Assembly (NCBI GenBank): GCA_900544545.1
Contig: UQVY01000004.1
Location: 72,417-136,416 of the forward strand
DNA length: 64,000 bases
Reading direction: 5' to 3'
Origin: an uncultured Eubacteriales bacterium
GTDB lineage: Bacteria > Bacillota > Clostridia > Christensenellales > CAG-314
Each line of letters begins with the position of its first letter. Position 1 is the first letter of the stretch. Below the pieces are notes generated by a model, which searched no databases, had not been told where the DNA came from, and was given only the letters and a program-made list of their open reading frames with translations. Shown in pieces: positions 54,147-61,828 of the stretch. The position numbers and the translations under genes are program-made.

Positions 54147-54506
54147 TTAATTAGCTTTGGTTTTTGGTTTAAAAATCAGAGCGGCTGCGTATCCGAAGAA
54201 AATCGCAACCGATACTCCCGCCGCAGTTGCCGCGAGTCCGCCTTTAATGAGTCCGAAAATCCCGTCCTGTTCCATACCTTCGTACGCGCCTTTCACCAAG
54301 CTACTTCCGAATCCGGAAATAGGTACGGAAGCTCCGGCTCCCGCCCATTTTACGAGAGGCTCGTAAAGCCCGAATCCCTCTAAAACGCATCCCAGAAGCA
54401 GAAAAATCACGAGAATTTTTCCGTTTGTGAGCTTAGTGAGATTGATAAGAATCTGACCTACTACGCATATAAGTCCGCCTACGACGAACGCTTTGAGATA
54501 AATCAT
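54147..54506 (-). CDS. spoVAE: Stage V sporulation protein AE
   Basis: SpoVAE is a small polytopic protein of the SpoVA channel that moves dipicolinic acid into the forespore and out at germination. The 119-residue product has about four hydrophobic segments and the family motif GAGASVPISGFGSSLVKG near the middle. It resembles SpoVAC in the next-but-one position, as expected for these paralogues. AAGGAG precedes the ATG. It is the last gene of the operon. Confidence 0.93.
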   Translation of the reverse strand: MIYLKAFVVGGLICVVGQILINLTKLTNGKILVIFLLLGCVLEGFGLYEPLVKWAGAGASVPISGFGSSLVKGAYEGMEQDGIFGLIKGGLAATAAGVSVAIFFGYAAALIFKPKTKAN

Positions 54507-54579
54507 TGCTTTTCTCCTTTATTTATGTGAAATCCGACGCTTTTCACCGCCCCGACGATAATTTCTGTCGGTTTTATTC

Positions 54580-55614
54580 TTAACTTGCGGGAATTTCCGA
54601 GCCGATATGCACGAGATGAGCTATAACGGGTATACTCTCTCCCTGAAAACAGGTAAGCGGAGACATCAGCGCGCCGGTTCCGATAAGCAGCATATTTTCG
54701 AAACTTCCTTTAAAAAGCCTGTCGAGAATCGCGCTGTTGAATACGAGTGCGGAAGCAGCAGCTCCGCTTCCGCCCTGATAGGTCTGCTGCTTTTCGTAGT
54801 AAAGAGAAGCTCCGCAATCCATATATTCCTCCCCGAGAGGATAACCTTTCTTCTCCATAAGGTCCATCATTATCTCCATCCCGAGGAATCCGAGATCGCC
54901 CGTCGCTATAAGGTCGTAATCTCTCGAATCGGTTTTCGTTTCCCTGAAATAGTTCAAAAGCGTATCCACGGCAGCCGGCGCCATAGCCGCGCCCATATTG
55001 TTTACGTCGGATATGCCGAAATCCACTACTCTTCCGAAAGAGCCGCCTTTTATTCTTACCCTTCGTTTTCTTCCGCAAGTCATTTCTCCTTCTCCCGTAA
55101 GAAAAGTCGCCCCCGCGCCCGTTGCCGTCCATTGACTTTCGGGCGAACGCAGCACTCCCAATTCCAGAGGATATCTGTATTGTCTTTCGGCCGTCGAAAA
55201 ATGACTTCCCGCTATACATACGACGTTCTTTCTCATTCCGCCGGAAATAAGCGCGCCTCCGACGAGAAGACTCTCCGCAAAGGTCGCGCAGGCATTATAA
55301 AGACCGACGAAGGTCGATTTCATTCCCTTTACTGCGAAGGAAGTAGAGATTATCTGATTCAGAAGGTCTCCGCCGACAACCGTCTGTATATCGTCGGGCG
55401 TAAGCCCCGCTTTTTCGGCAACCCCTTTTATCGCGCTTCGGAACATACAACGTTCCGCCTTTTCAAAAGAAGCCTCTCCGCATCTGTCGTCGGAAAGAGC
55501 TTCGTCGAATCGGTCGTGGAGCCGCCCTTCCTGCTCTTTTGGCCCTGCGACGGTATAACCGCATTTTACGAAAACGTCACCGAAAATCATACTTTGTCCG
55601 AAATTCTCAGCCAT
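54580..55614 (-). CDS. spoVAD: Stage V sporulation protein AD
   Basis: SpoVAD is a thiolase-fold protein that binds dipicolinic acid for the SpoVA channel on the forespore membrane. The 344-residue product has the family residues GDLLNQIISTSFA, the would-be active-site region LYNACATFAESL and IAGSHFSTAERQYRYP. A GGAGGT site precedes the ATG. It lies 15 bases after spoVAC and 73 before spoVAE; that spacer has a CCGAC/GTCGG hairpin. Confidence 0.95.
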   Translation of the reverse strand: MAENFGQSMIFGDVFVKCGYTVAGPKEQEGRLHDRFDEALSDDRCGEASFEKAERCMFRSAIKGVAEKAGLTPDDIQTVVGGDLLNQIISTSFAVKGMKSTFVGLYNACATFAESLLVGGALISGGMRKNVVCIAGSHFSTAERQYRYPLELGVLRSPESQWTATGAGATFLTGEGEMTCGRKRRVRIKGGSFGRVVDFGISDVNNMGAAMAPAAVDTLLNYFRETKTDSRDYDLIATGDLGFLGMEIMMDLMEKKGYPLGEEYMDCGASLYYEKQQTYQGGSGAAASALVFNSAILDRLFKGSFENMLLIGTGALMSPLTCFQGESIPVIAHLVHIGSEIPAS

Positions 55615-55629
55615 TTTTACCTCCGCAAA

Positions 55630-56190
55630 TCAAAGTCCCTTCACCAGCCATTTTATAAGAGCGACTAAAATGGCTACGGTTACTCCGTTGACAATTACCG
55701 GTCCTGCAACGAAAAACATTCTCGTTCCGATTCCGTAAATCATTCCTTCGCACCTGTATTCGAGCGCGGGCGCAACGACTGCGTTGGAAAATCCCGTTAT
55801 GGGTATGGTAGAACCGGCTCCGGCAAACCTTCCGAGCCTGTCGTAAACCCCGAGTCCAGTCGCAAGCGCGGCAAGTATTACGAGAATACACGAAGCAAAG
55901 CCCGAGGAATCTTCCCTCGGAAATCCGAAAGACACGAATATCTCGATTATTACCTGTCCGAGAAGGCAGATAGCTCCTCCGACGAGAAAGGCCCACAGAA
56001 TATTCCGGAAATGCCTCGAAGTCGGAGATACCGCGGACACGTAATCCTTATAGTTGTCTTCGTTAAGCGAGGTAAAGCTTTTTCCTCTGTTTTTTACGCT
56101 GTCGCTCCGCTCTTCCTGAAATGCGTTTTTAAACCGTCCTTTTCCGTCGTTTGCAACCGTTTTTTTCATCGCGTCTTTACTTCTTCGCAT
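55630..56190 (-). CDS. spoVAC: Stage V sporulation protein AC
   Basis: SpoVAC is the mechanosensitive-channel-like membrane subunit of SpoVA. The 186-residue product has a long charged N-terminus (about 1-60), longer than the Bacillus protein, then four or five hydrophobic segments and the motif GAGSTIPITGFSNAVVAPALEY. The ATG is preceded by GAGGG at nine bases and overlaps the end of the 35-codon ORF by 14 bases. spoVAA and spoVAB, present in Bacillus, are absent, as in many Clostridia. Confidence 0.94.
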   Translation of the reverse strand: MRRSKDAMKKTVANDGKGRFKNAFQEERSDSVKNRGKSFTSLNEDNYKDYVSAVSPTSRHFRNILWAFLVGGAICLLGQVIIEIFVSFGFPREDSSGFASCILVILAALATGLGVYDRLGRFAGAGSTIPITGFSNAVVAPALEYRCEGMIYGIGTRMFFVAGPVIVNGVTVAILVALIKWLVKGL

Positions 56191-56284
56191 ATTTCATTTC
56201 CCTCTGCCGCATCTCCTTAAAGCGCGTTTCCCTAACGTCTATATTTCTTTCGAATTCTCTTGCCGCGGAAGTTTTTTCTTTCAT
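56177..56284 (-). CDS. Unrecognised 35-codon ORF between sigF and spoVAC
   Basis: An ATG preceded by AGGAGG at nine bases, the best ribosome binding site in this operon, opens a frame of 35 codons. It encodes a highly charged, helical peptide (MKEKTSAAREFERN... ending MKYAKK) with no hydrophobic segment. It ends 14 bases inside spoVAC in another frame, so it could couple sigF and spoVAC translation. I know no such gene in this position. It could be a real small sporulation protein or a translated leader ORF. Confidence 0.6.
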   Translation of the reverse strand: MKEKTSAAREFERNIDVRETRFKEMRQREMKYAKK

Positions 56285-56397
56285 TTGCGCAAGCCTCCTC
56301 ACGTTTTACCGTTATTATGCTCAGCCTGCGAAAATATAAACCTTTTCAACGCTCCCGTAATTTCCGCATAAAAAATCCCGCGTTCGGTTGCGGGACT

Positions 56398-57123
56398 TTA
56401 TTCTTTCATTCCGTCGCGGAGTTTTGAGATTATCTTGTTTTCCAGCCGGGAGACCTGAACCTGAGATACTCCGAGCCGAACGGCAATTTCGCTTTGCGTC
56501 ATATCTCTGTAAAACCTGAGCAGCACGATTTTCTTCTCTCTCGGAGTAAGTCCGGATATAAGGGATTTCAGAACGACTCCGTTTATAAGCCGCTCTTCGC
56601 GGAATCCGTCGCCTATCCTGTCGATAAGAGCCGAACCTTGCTCGTCGCCGTCGTCGGTTTTCTCGTAAAGCGAAACGGGTTCCTTCTGCGAATCCATCGC
56701 GAAAACGACTTCGCTTTCTTCAGTCCCGAAATATCTGGCAATCTCGGATACCGACGGATCTTTTCCTTCGATTTGCCTTTGCTGCTCGACGTATCGCGAT
56801 ATCTTCCCCGAAAGAGTCTTTACCGACCGCGAAATTTTTACGCTTCCGTCGTCGCGTATGAATCTCTTGACTTCTCCGAGTATCATAGGGACCGCGTAAG
56901 TCGAAAATCTTACGTTGTAATCGCCGTTGAAATTGGCTATCGCTTTTAAAAGTCCGACCGACGCTATCTGCATAAGATCTTCGTATTCCACGCCTCTTCC
57001 CGCGTATCTTCTGATAAGACTCTTGATAAGCGGTCTGTTCTCGGTAAGAAGCGTTTCCTTTGCGTTCTCGTCGCCCTCTTTGGCTTTTCCGAGAAGTTCC
57101 ATCGTTTCGTCGTGACTCAGCAT
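56398..57123 (-). CDS. sigF: RNA polymerase sigma factor SigF (forespore-specific)
   Basis: Sigma-F is the first compartment-specific sigma factor of sporulation. The 241-residue product has region 2 (YEDLMQIASVGLLKAIANF, with RFSTYAVPMILGEVKR), region 3 and region 4 ending in GVSQVQVSRLENKIISKLR. Full length for SpoIIAC. Its ATG, with GAGGG upstream, overlaps spoIIAB by seven bases. The order spoIIAA-spoIIAB-sigF is the classical one. Confidence 0.97.
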   Translation of the reverse strand: MLSHDETMELLGKAKEGDENAKETLLTENRPLIKSLIRRYAGRGVEYEDLMQIASVGLLKAIANFNGDYNVRFSTYAVPMILGEVKRFIRDDGSVKISRSVKTLSGKISRYVEQQRQIEGKDPSVSEIARYFGTEESEVVFAMDSQKEPVSLYEKTDDGDEQGSALIDRIGDGFREERLINGVVLKSLISGLTPREKKIVLLRFYRDMTQSEIAVRLGVSQVQVSRLENKIISKLRDGMKE

Positions 57124-57557
57124 TTCCCTCTCTCCGCCGACTTCAGGAATTTTTTCATCTTAACGACAGTCCCTTTCTCCGGTTCCGACCATACCGAAAG
57201 CTCGTCCGTAAACGCCGCCATTACCGTAAATCCCATTCCCGAACGTTCGTCGGAATTCCCTGTGGTATAAAACGGCTGCATTGCGGCTTCGACGTCCTTT
57301 ATTCCCCTGCCTTTATCGCTTACGCTTATGAAAACGCAGCCCTTTTTCAGCGTCGTAATTATCTCTATCTCTCCGCCGCCGTATTCGTACGCGTGAACCA
57401 CGCAGTTGGTGACGGCTTCGCTGACCGCGGTCTTTATATCGCCTATTTCCTCCACCGTCGGATTAAGTCTCGCGCAGAAAGCCGCGACCGTGCTTCTCGC
57501 AAAATTCTCGTTAAGAGGATCCGCGTTGATTTTAAGTATCATTTCGTCAGTTTTCAT
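57117..57557 (-). CDS. spoIIAB: Anti-sigma-F factor SpoIIAB
   Basis: SpoIIAB is a GHKL serine kinase that holds sigma-F inactive and phosphorylates SpoIIAA. The start at 57557 has GGGAG upstream and gives 146 residues; the longer open frame overlaps spoIIAA. The N box EAVTNCVVHAYE and the G1/G2 boxes SDKGRGI and GMGFTVM are intact. Confidence 0.96.
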   Translation of the reverse strand: MKTDEMILKINADPLNENFARSTVAAFCARLNPTVEEIGDIKTAVSEAVTNCVVHAYEYGGGEIEIITTLKKGCVFISVSDKGRGIKDVEAAMQPFYTTGNSDERSGMGFTVMAAFTDELSVWSEPEKGTVVKMKKFLKSAERGKC

Positions 57558-57576
57558 ATAATTCGCTCCCGTATTC

Positions 57577-57885
57577 TCAGTCAAGAAGCGGGAATATATC
57601 GTATAATCCCGACATTCTGAAAATTTTGTCCGCATTTTCGTTCACGTTGACGGTATACGTGCTTATTCCGCGTGCCTTGAGCTGTTTATAACGCCCGATA
57701 AGCACGCCTATGCCCGTACTGTCCATAAACGTAAGTTCTTTCAAATCCAATATAAGCGTCCTGAACGTATTTGCGTAAATTATGGCTTCCATAGTCTGTC
57801 GTGCAGCCAGGGAAGCGCATTCGTCAAGCTCTCCCTTGAAATACATCGTAAGAACGCTTCTGTCCTTCCTGTAAGATATTTCCAT
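57577..57885 (-). CDS. spoIIAA: Anti-anti-sigma factor SpoIIAA
   Basis: SpoIIAA is a STAS-domain protein whose unphosphorylated form frees sigma-F. GGAGGT five bases before the ATG at 57885 fixes the start; the 60 codons open upstream are not family-like. The 102-residue product carries the phosphorylatable serine in FMDSTGIGVLIG. Upstream, TATAAT (57907-57912) stands 17 bases from GAGGGT rather than a sigma-A -35. A sigma-H promoter would be expected, but I do not see a clear one. Confidence 0.95.
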   Translation of the reverse strand: MEISYRKDRSVLTMYFKGELDECASLAARQTMEAIIYANTFRTLILDLKELTFMDSTGIGVLIGRYKQLKARGISTYTVNVNENADKIFRMSGLYDIFPLLD

Positions 57886-58026
57886 AAGTACCTCCGCGGT
57901 AAGTCCATTATAAGATATCGAAAAAGCAAACCCTCGTCGATAATAAGAGATTATTGCCGTGTTAAGTCGATTTAAGACCGTCGGATTTCCGTTCGGCAAA
58001 GGTTTTTCGATTCCGCGTCCGTTTTC

Positions 58027-58055
58027 TTGACAATTCCGCACGATTGTGATATATA
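58027..58055 (+). promoter_or_regulatory. Promoter of the GNAT gene
   Basis: TTGACA (58027-58032) and TATATA (58050-58055) are 17 bases apart; the gene starts 43 bases further. Confidence 0.75.
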
Positions 58056-58098
58056 TTCCCCGCAACGGAAAATCTCAAAGGATAAACGAGGATAGATT

Positions 58099-58884
58099 AT
58101 GAAAAAAATCGGAAAAGACGAATACGCAGCCGCTTTCGGTTGCCTTTCCGCACACGAGACCGACAGCCTTAATATGCTCGGCTTTCTCGAATACAACGAA
58201 ACGCCGGATATATGGATCGGAGGAAATCCCGTGGACTGCGTGGTCATAAGAAAAAAAGACACGGATATGTTCTTTATCAACGCGTATTCCGACGAATCGA
58301 TACTTTCTGCCGCAAAAGAAATCTTCTCTTTATCGGAAAAAGTATTCTTTTCGGGCGTAAGAAAGGAAATCGCCGACAAGCTTCTCGCTCTTGCCGACAA
58401 GACCGACGAAGACCTTCTTCACGACGATTGTCTGCTTTATCTCTATCCCGAAAAAACGATAGACGTTTCCGATATACCCGAAAACGTCCGGCCCGTAGAT
58501 ATCTCCTGCGCCGAAACTCTGGATTATTTCTACACCTACCGCAGTCAGGACAGTCTCGAAAAAATAAAAAAAGAAATCTCTTCCCGACTGTCTGCGGCAA
58601 CCTATATAGACGGCGAAATCGCCTGTTGGTCGCTTATTCACGAAGACGGCTCTATGGGCGCGATGTTTACGAAACCGCAGTACAGACACGGAAATCTCGC
58701 GGTAAACACTTCGAAATACCTTATAAGTCAACAGCTCGCCCGCGGCAAAACTCCTTTCGTTCATATCGTGGATATCAATACTCCGAGCATAAAGCTTGCC
58801 GAGAAAATAGGATTGAAATACGCCTATCCGGTCGTATGGTTCGAAGCTTCCTTTAAAAATATCTCCGAAAAAACGCAGCCGTAA
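58099..58884 (+). CDS. GNAT family N-acetyltransferase
   Basis: A 261-residue protein with an N-terminal region of its own (about 1-125) and a C-terminal GNAT fold. In the latter, ATYIDGEIACWSLI and GSMGAMFTKPQYRHGNLA form the acetyl-CoA-binding region with a modified Q/R-x-x-G-x-A loop (QYRHGNLA). FVHIVDINTPSIKLAEKIGLKY is the typical final strand-helix. The overall outline matches the FR47-like subgroup. The substrate is unknown. GAGGA precedes the ATG. It is a monocistronic gene divergent from the sporulation operon. Confidence 0.82.
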   Translation: MKKIGKDEYAAAFGCLSAHETDSLNMLGFLEYNETPDIWIGGNPVDCVVIRKKDTDMFFINAYSDESILSAAKEIFSLSEKVFFSGVRKEIADKLLALADKTDEDLLHDDCLLYLYPEKTIDVSDIPENVRPVDISCAETLDYFYTYRSQDSLEKIKKEISSRLSAATYIDGEIACWSLIHEDGSMGAMFTKPQYRHGNLAVNTSKYLISQQLARGKTPFVHIVDINTPSIKLAEKIGLKYAYPVVWFEASFKNISEKTQP

Positions 58885-59019
58885 CCAGGATTACTCCTCC
58901 AACGCATAAAATCGGCTCTTGAATCGAATGCTCTGAAATCTTTCCGCCGAGTCGGATTTTTAGCTATAAATAAGCGAAAACAATCCACGGAGGATTGCGG
59001 ATAAAATTCTAAAAAACAC

Positions 59020-59048
59020 TTGACAATAGAATCTATAGGTTGTATAAT
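59020..59048 (+). promoter_or_regulatory. Promoter of tRNA-Leu(AAG)
   Basis: TTGACA (59020-59025) and TATAAT (59043-59048) are both consensus and 17 bases apart, 13 bases before the tRNA. Confidence 0.9.
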
Positions 59049-59060
59049 GGTGTCACTCGG

Positions 59061-59144
59061 GCGGCGATGGCGGAATCGGCAGACGCGTGCGTTTAAGGGG
59101 CGCATGGTGACCCCGTGTGGGTTCAAGTCCCACTCGCCGCACCA
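59061..59144 (+). tRNA. tRNA-Leu(AAG), CCA encoded
   Basis: The acceptor arms GCGGCGA and TCGCCGC pair fully and the long variable arm marks a class II tRNA. The anticodon stem TGCGT/GCGCA encloses TTAAGGG, so the anticodon is AAG, decoding CTT and, as inosine, CTC. These are the favoured leucine codons in this window. Confidence 0.9.
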
Positions 59145-59146
59145 AT

Positions 59147-59180
59147 GCCTTGTAAGGTTAATCCTTATAAGGCTTTTTTT
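59147..59180 (+). terminator. Terminator after tRNA-Leu(AAG)
   Basis: An 11-bp stem (arms 59147-59157 and 59163-59173) is followed by seven T residues. It ends the transcript of the first tRNA alone. Confidence 0.9.
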
Positions 59181-59215
59181 GAGCTTTCTTTGCGTTTTTT
59201 GAAGAAAGCCGCCGT

Positions 59216-59300
59216 GCGGATATGGCGGAATTGGCAGACGCGCTAGATTTAGGTAGCGTCACCTCGGTGACAATATCGGATTTGGAAGTGCCCCGCTCTC
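59216..59300 (+). pseudogene. Broken tRNA-Leu(UAG): intact 5' half, scrambled 3' half
   Basis: The first 38 bases match the 5' half of the neighbouring tRNA-Leu(CAG) except for two changes: one in the acceptor arm (GCGGATA) and one in the anticodon, which reads TAG. From about 59254 the sequence diverges. The anticodon stem cannot close normally, and no TATCCGC acceptor strand, T-loop or CCA follows. Instead there is a perfect GTCACC/GGTGAC hairpin and, near 59298-59318, a CTCGGAG/CTCCGAG hairpin. It is therefore not a functional tRNA as written. Confidence 0.75.
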
Positions 59301-59344
59301 GGAGAGATCGCTCCGAGTAAAAATTAACGATCAAAATTGCATAT

Positions 59345-59431
59345 GCGGGTATGGCGGAATTGGCAGACGCGCTAGATTCAGGTTCTAGTCGGGGTTCCTC
59401 GGTGAAGGTTCAAGTCCTTTTACCCGCACCA
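59345..59431 (+). tRNA. tRNA-Leu(CAG), CCA encoded
   Basis: The acceptor arms GCGGGTA and TACCCGC pair fully, the T-loop reads GGTTCAAGTCC and CCA is encoded. The anticodon stem CTAGA/TCTAG encloses TTCAGGT, giving anticodon CAG for CTG codons. It is the last core gene before the AT-rich segment and a typical integration site. Confidence 0.92.
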
Positions 59432-59438
59432 AACAAGA

Positions 59439-59482
59439 ATAAAACGAACCTTGATGAAAATTCAAAGTTCGTTTTATTTTTT
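59439..59482 (+). terminator. Terminator after tRNA-Leu(CAG)
   Basis: An 11-bp stem (arms 59439-59449 and 59468-59478) with an 18-base loop, followed by a T-tract. Confidence 0.85.
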
Positions 59483-59799
59483 ACAAGAGATTATTTCGGA
59501 CTTAAAATCAAACTATAAAAACATTACAGCCTTTAACCGAGTGTTCTAAACGCTCGGTTTTTCTATGTCGTTTTGCCGTCCGATTTATCGTCTTTCGTCT
59601 ACGTTTGTAGCACAGCGAAAAGCGAAAGTCAACGGCAAAAATTTTTACCGAAAACTTTGAAATTACCGATTATAACGTAAAATTTTTTGTTGGTCGTTGA
59701 CTTCCGTCATTGCGACTTTAACTCACATTGTTATTGCGACTTTTCCCGGTGCTACTTCCGTTTTTGCCGAAAGGCGAATTAAATCGGAGGTAAAATACA
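59483..59799. other. Gap with an orphan terminator and short repeats, boundary of the AT-rich segment
   Basis: No gene is visible. A terminator-like hairpin ACCGAG/CTCGGT with TTTTT lies at about 59538-59566 with no transcript assigned to it. At about 59700-59770 the phrases CTTCCGT and TTATTGCGACTTT occur twice each with small changes, a short degenerate repeat just before the sigma-like gene. Confidence 0.5.
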
Positions 59800-60420
59800 A
59801 TGAAAGAAGTAAACAAAGGCATTTTGGATAACGATATGGTTATCTCGGCAGAAAGCGTACAGAAAATGGGTGAAGTAATCGCTTTATCCTGTATTAAAAC
59901 GGTAATTATCCGTTCAGGCAAGGATTTGCAATATCTATATAAAGGGCTATTAAGAGATATGAACCGCTCAAAAGACGACCATTCGCCGTTCTCAAACGCA
60001 TACGACATTGCACAAGAGGCAATGCTGTTTCTTTGCCAACATATAGGTGAGAAACTCGGCGACAACTATACTACTAAATACGGAAAGGTCGTTACAATCC
60101 AAAGTGCTTGTTATCGTTGCACCGACAATTATTTGCAAAAGCAATACACACGCCATTTAGCAAATACAATAAGCCTTGATGAACGAATTACGACCGAGCC
60201 CGAAACAATACTCGACGACGAGCAAAAGAACGATTATACCGCTTTTAACGAGCTTATATCCAAAATGAAACTGACCGTCGCGGAATACGAAACCCTTTCA
60301 ATTCTTATGGCAGGATTTACAATGCTTCAAATCGGCAGTATACTCAACGTCAACCGTACGACTATCTGGCGCAGACAAAACAGTATTCGTAAGAAATATT
60401 TGCTTGCTACTTCTTTTTAA
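59800..60420 (+). CDS. Sigma-70-like helix-turn-helix protein of mobile-element type
   Basis: A 206-residue protein with the outline of a small sigma factor. A region-2-like part (DIAQEAMLFLCQHIGEKL, about 69-86) is followed by a C-terminal helix-turn-helix (LTVAEYETLSILMAGFTMLQIGSILNVNRTTIWRRQ, about 153-190) like region 4. Proteins of this outline are often carried by integrative elements of Clostridia. GGAGG precedes the ATG. It could be a regulator of element genes; I see no promoter for it nor its targets. Confidence 0.65.
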   Translation: MKEVNKGILDNDMVISAESVQKMGEVIALSCIKTVIIRSGKDLQYLYKGLLRDMNRSKDDHSPFSNAYDIAQEAMLFLCQHIGEKLGDNYTTKYGKVVTIQSACYRCTDNYLQKQYTRHLANTISLDERITTEPETILDDEQKNDYTAFNELISKMKLTVAEYETLSILMAGFTMLQIGSILNVNRTTIWRRQNSIRKKYLLATSF

Positions 60421-60434
60421 GTGACAGTAAAACT

Positions 60435-60465
60435 TTAGCCCGACCGTATAAAGTCGGGCAAAAAC
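60435..60465. terminator. Hairpin between the convergent sigma-like and HEPN-like genes
   Basis: GCCCGAC and GTCGGGC pair fully around an eight-base loop. The flanks are weakly T-rich on the minus side, so this is a likely but not strong bidirectional terminator. Confidence 0.55.
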
Positions 60466-60512
60466 ACTTCTGCATTATTTGATTAACTCATATTTAAACA
60501 AAATGGTAGGAT

Positions 60513-60989
60513 TTACCAAATTAGTTTATATTCTTCTTTTTGCTGTTTAAATATTTCGACTAAACTTTCATTTATTGTGTTTAATAAAGAAATTGTCTCT
60601 TCTAATTCATTAAAATAAAATTTAGGGTTAGTTTCTAAATAATTCTTTATCAGATCATCCTTAAACAAATTATGCACAACATAATTGCGTTTTTTAATAG
60701 CCTTTGACAACAATTCTTCGCTTTCTTTTGTAAAGAATTTTATTTCCCTTGCTCTTTTGAAATTAGCGCCAAAAGTCATTTTAGAGAGTCTTTTATACCA
60801 ATCATTTGCACGTTCTACAAATTCGTTATATTCAAAAACAAACATTGAGTCTGTTGTTTCAAATTCTCGTAATATTTCATCAAACGCAAGAATATTTGCA
60901 AAATTATACTCTACCATTTGCGAAAGGTTGACAATAAAGCCAACCTTTCCCCATAGACTTAGTAATTCTTTTTCTGTTTTTTTATTCAT
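60513..60989 (-). CDS. Small all-helical protein with HEPN-like RNYVVH motif
   Basis: I do not recognise the exact family. The 158-residue product is all-helical and carries RNYVVH (101-106), the R-x4-H motif that forms the RNase site of HEPN proteins in toxin-antitoxin, abortive-infection and CRISPR effectors. It ends in a lysine- and tyrosine-rich tail. TATAAT starts eight bases upstream with no ribosome binding site, so part of its expression could come from a leaderless transcript. It is also the last gene of the XRE operon, 31 bases after its neighbour. AT-rich with ATA and TTA codons, unlike the core genes. Confidence 0.6.
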   Translation of the reverse strand: MNKKTEKELLSLWGKVGFIVNLSQMVEYNFANILAFDEILREFETTDSMFVFEYNEFVERANDWYKRLSKMTFGANFKRAREIKFFTKESEELLSKAIKKRNYVVHNLFKDDLIKNYLETNPKFYFNELEETISLLNTINESLVEIFKQQKEEYKLIW

Positions 60990-61020
60990 AACATAAATTA
61001 TACTTACAACAGTAATTGTT

Positions 61021-61815
61021 TTATATAACGTTTATATGTCCAAACTTCGGTTGCACGGGTTTCTTAATCGAAAATTCGATATAGCCGGTTTCCAACAAAA
61101 GCTGATTGTTTTTATCGAATTGTTTGAGAATTAAGGCATATGTTCCGTAAGCAAGACCGTTTATGGATTTATAGAAATCGTCGACCGGGACGTCGCATTT
61201 TTTTATAACAGACCAGCTTGACGGCTTTTGTACCGGACCATATGGCCCACCAACCGTTACATAATCTTTTGGTACAAACAGTTTGATTTCGGTATGGTCA
61301 TATTCGTCACAACAAGGTTGGAAATAAATATTGACCAAATCTGCCCCGGTAGACACCTTTATTTCGGCTGTAGCCAACAAGCTGTCTTTTCTCGCTTGCT
61401 CCAATTTTGCATAATACTGCTCTTTATCGGCTTCGGTATAAGTAACTTTAATGATATAATCGTTTGCAATTTTATTATCTAAAGAGAATTTTATTGCGTC
61501 TGTTTTATCATTAAAATCGACAAGAATTCTATATTGCTTATTTACACAGGGCACTTCTACCCATTGATTATCTTTATGAGCAAAAATACCCTCGAACATA
61601 TTGGATTCAACATACTCCATATCGATAATTAAATAGTACTGCGTTTTCGTTATATCTTCATCTTGCGTTATGTTAAACGTGTCTGCCGATTCGTCAAATG
61701 CACCATACTTATTCAACTCGGCGGCACTTTCGGAATCAATAGGGAAGCAACGAGAAAAAACAAAAATTTTTCCCGTTTCAATTTGCTTTAATATGTATTT
61801 TTGATATTTATCCAT
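61021..61815 (-). CDS. Unknown protein between the two HEPN-like genes
   Basis: I do not recognise this 264-residue protein. It looks soluble and mostly beta-rich, with paired cysteines in FQPCCDEYDHTEIKLF (about residues 173-188) and no signal peptide, membrane helix or known catalytic motif. GGAGG lies before the ATG, and it begins 13 bases after the XRE-HEPN gene, so the two are cotranscribed. It may be a partner or sensor for the neighbouring proteins; that rests only on position. Confidence 0.65.
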   Translation of the reverse strand: MDKYQKYILKQIETGKIFVFSRCFPIDSESAAELNKYGAFDESADTFNITQDEDITKTQYYLIIDMEYVESNMFEGIFAHKDNQWVEVPCVNKQYRILVDFNDKTDAIKFSLDNKIANDYIIKVTYTEADKEQYYAKLEQARKDSLLATAEIKVSTGADLVNIYFQPCCDEYDHTEIKLFVPKDYVTVGGPYGPVQKPSSWSVIKKCDVPVDDFYKSINGLAYGTYALILKQFDKNNQLLLETGYIEFSIKKPVQPKFGHINVI

Positions 61816-61828
61816 TTCTCTACCTCCA

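Noticed and set aside
59216..59344. Intron-bearing tRNA-Leu in place of a broken one
   Set aside because: After the 5' half no 3' half (T-loop, TATCCGC acceptor strand, CCA) is found before the next tRNA, so no splicing product would be a tRNA.
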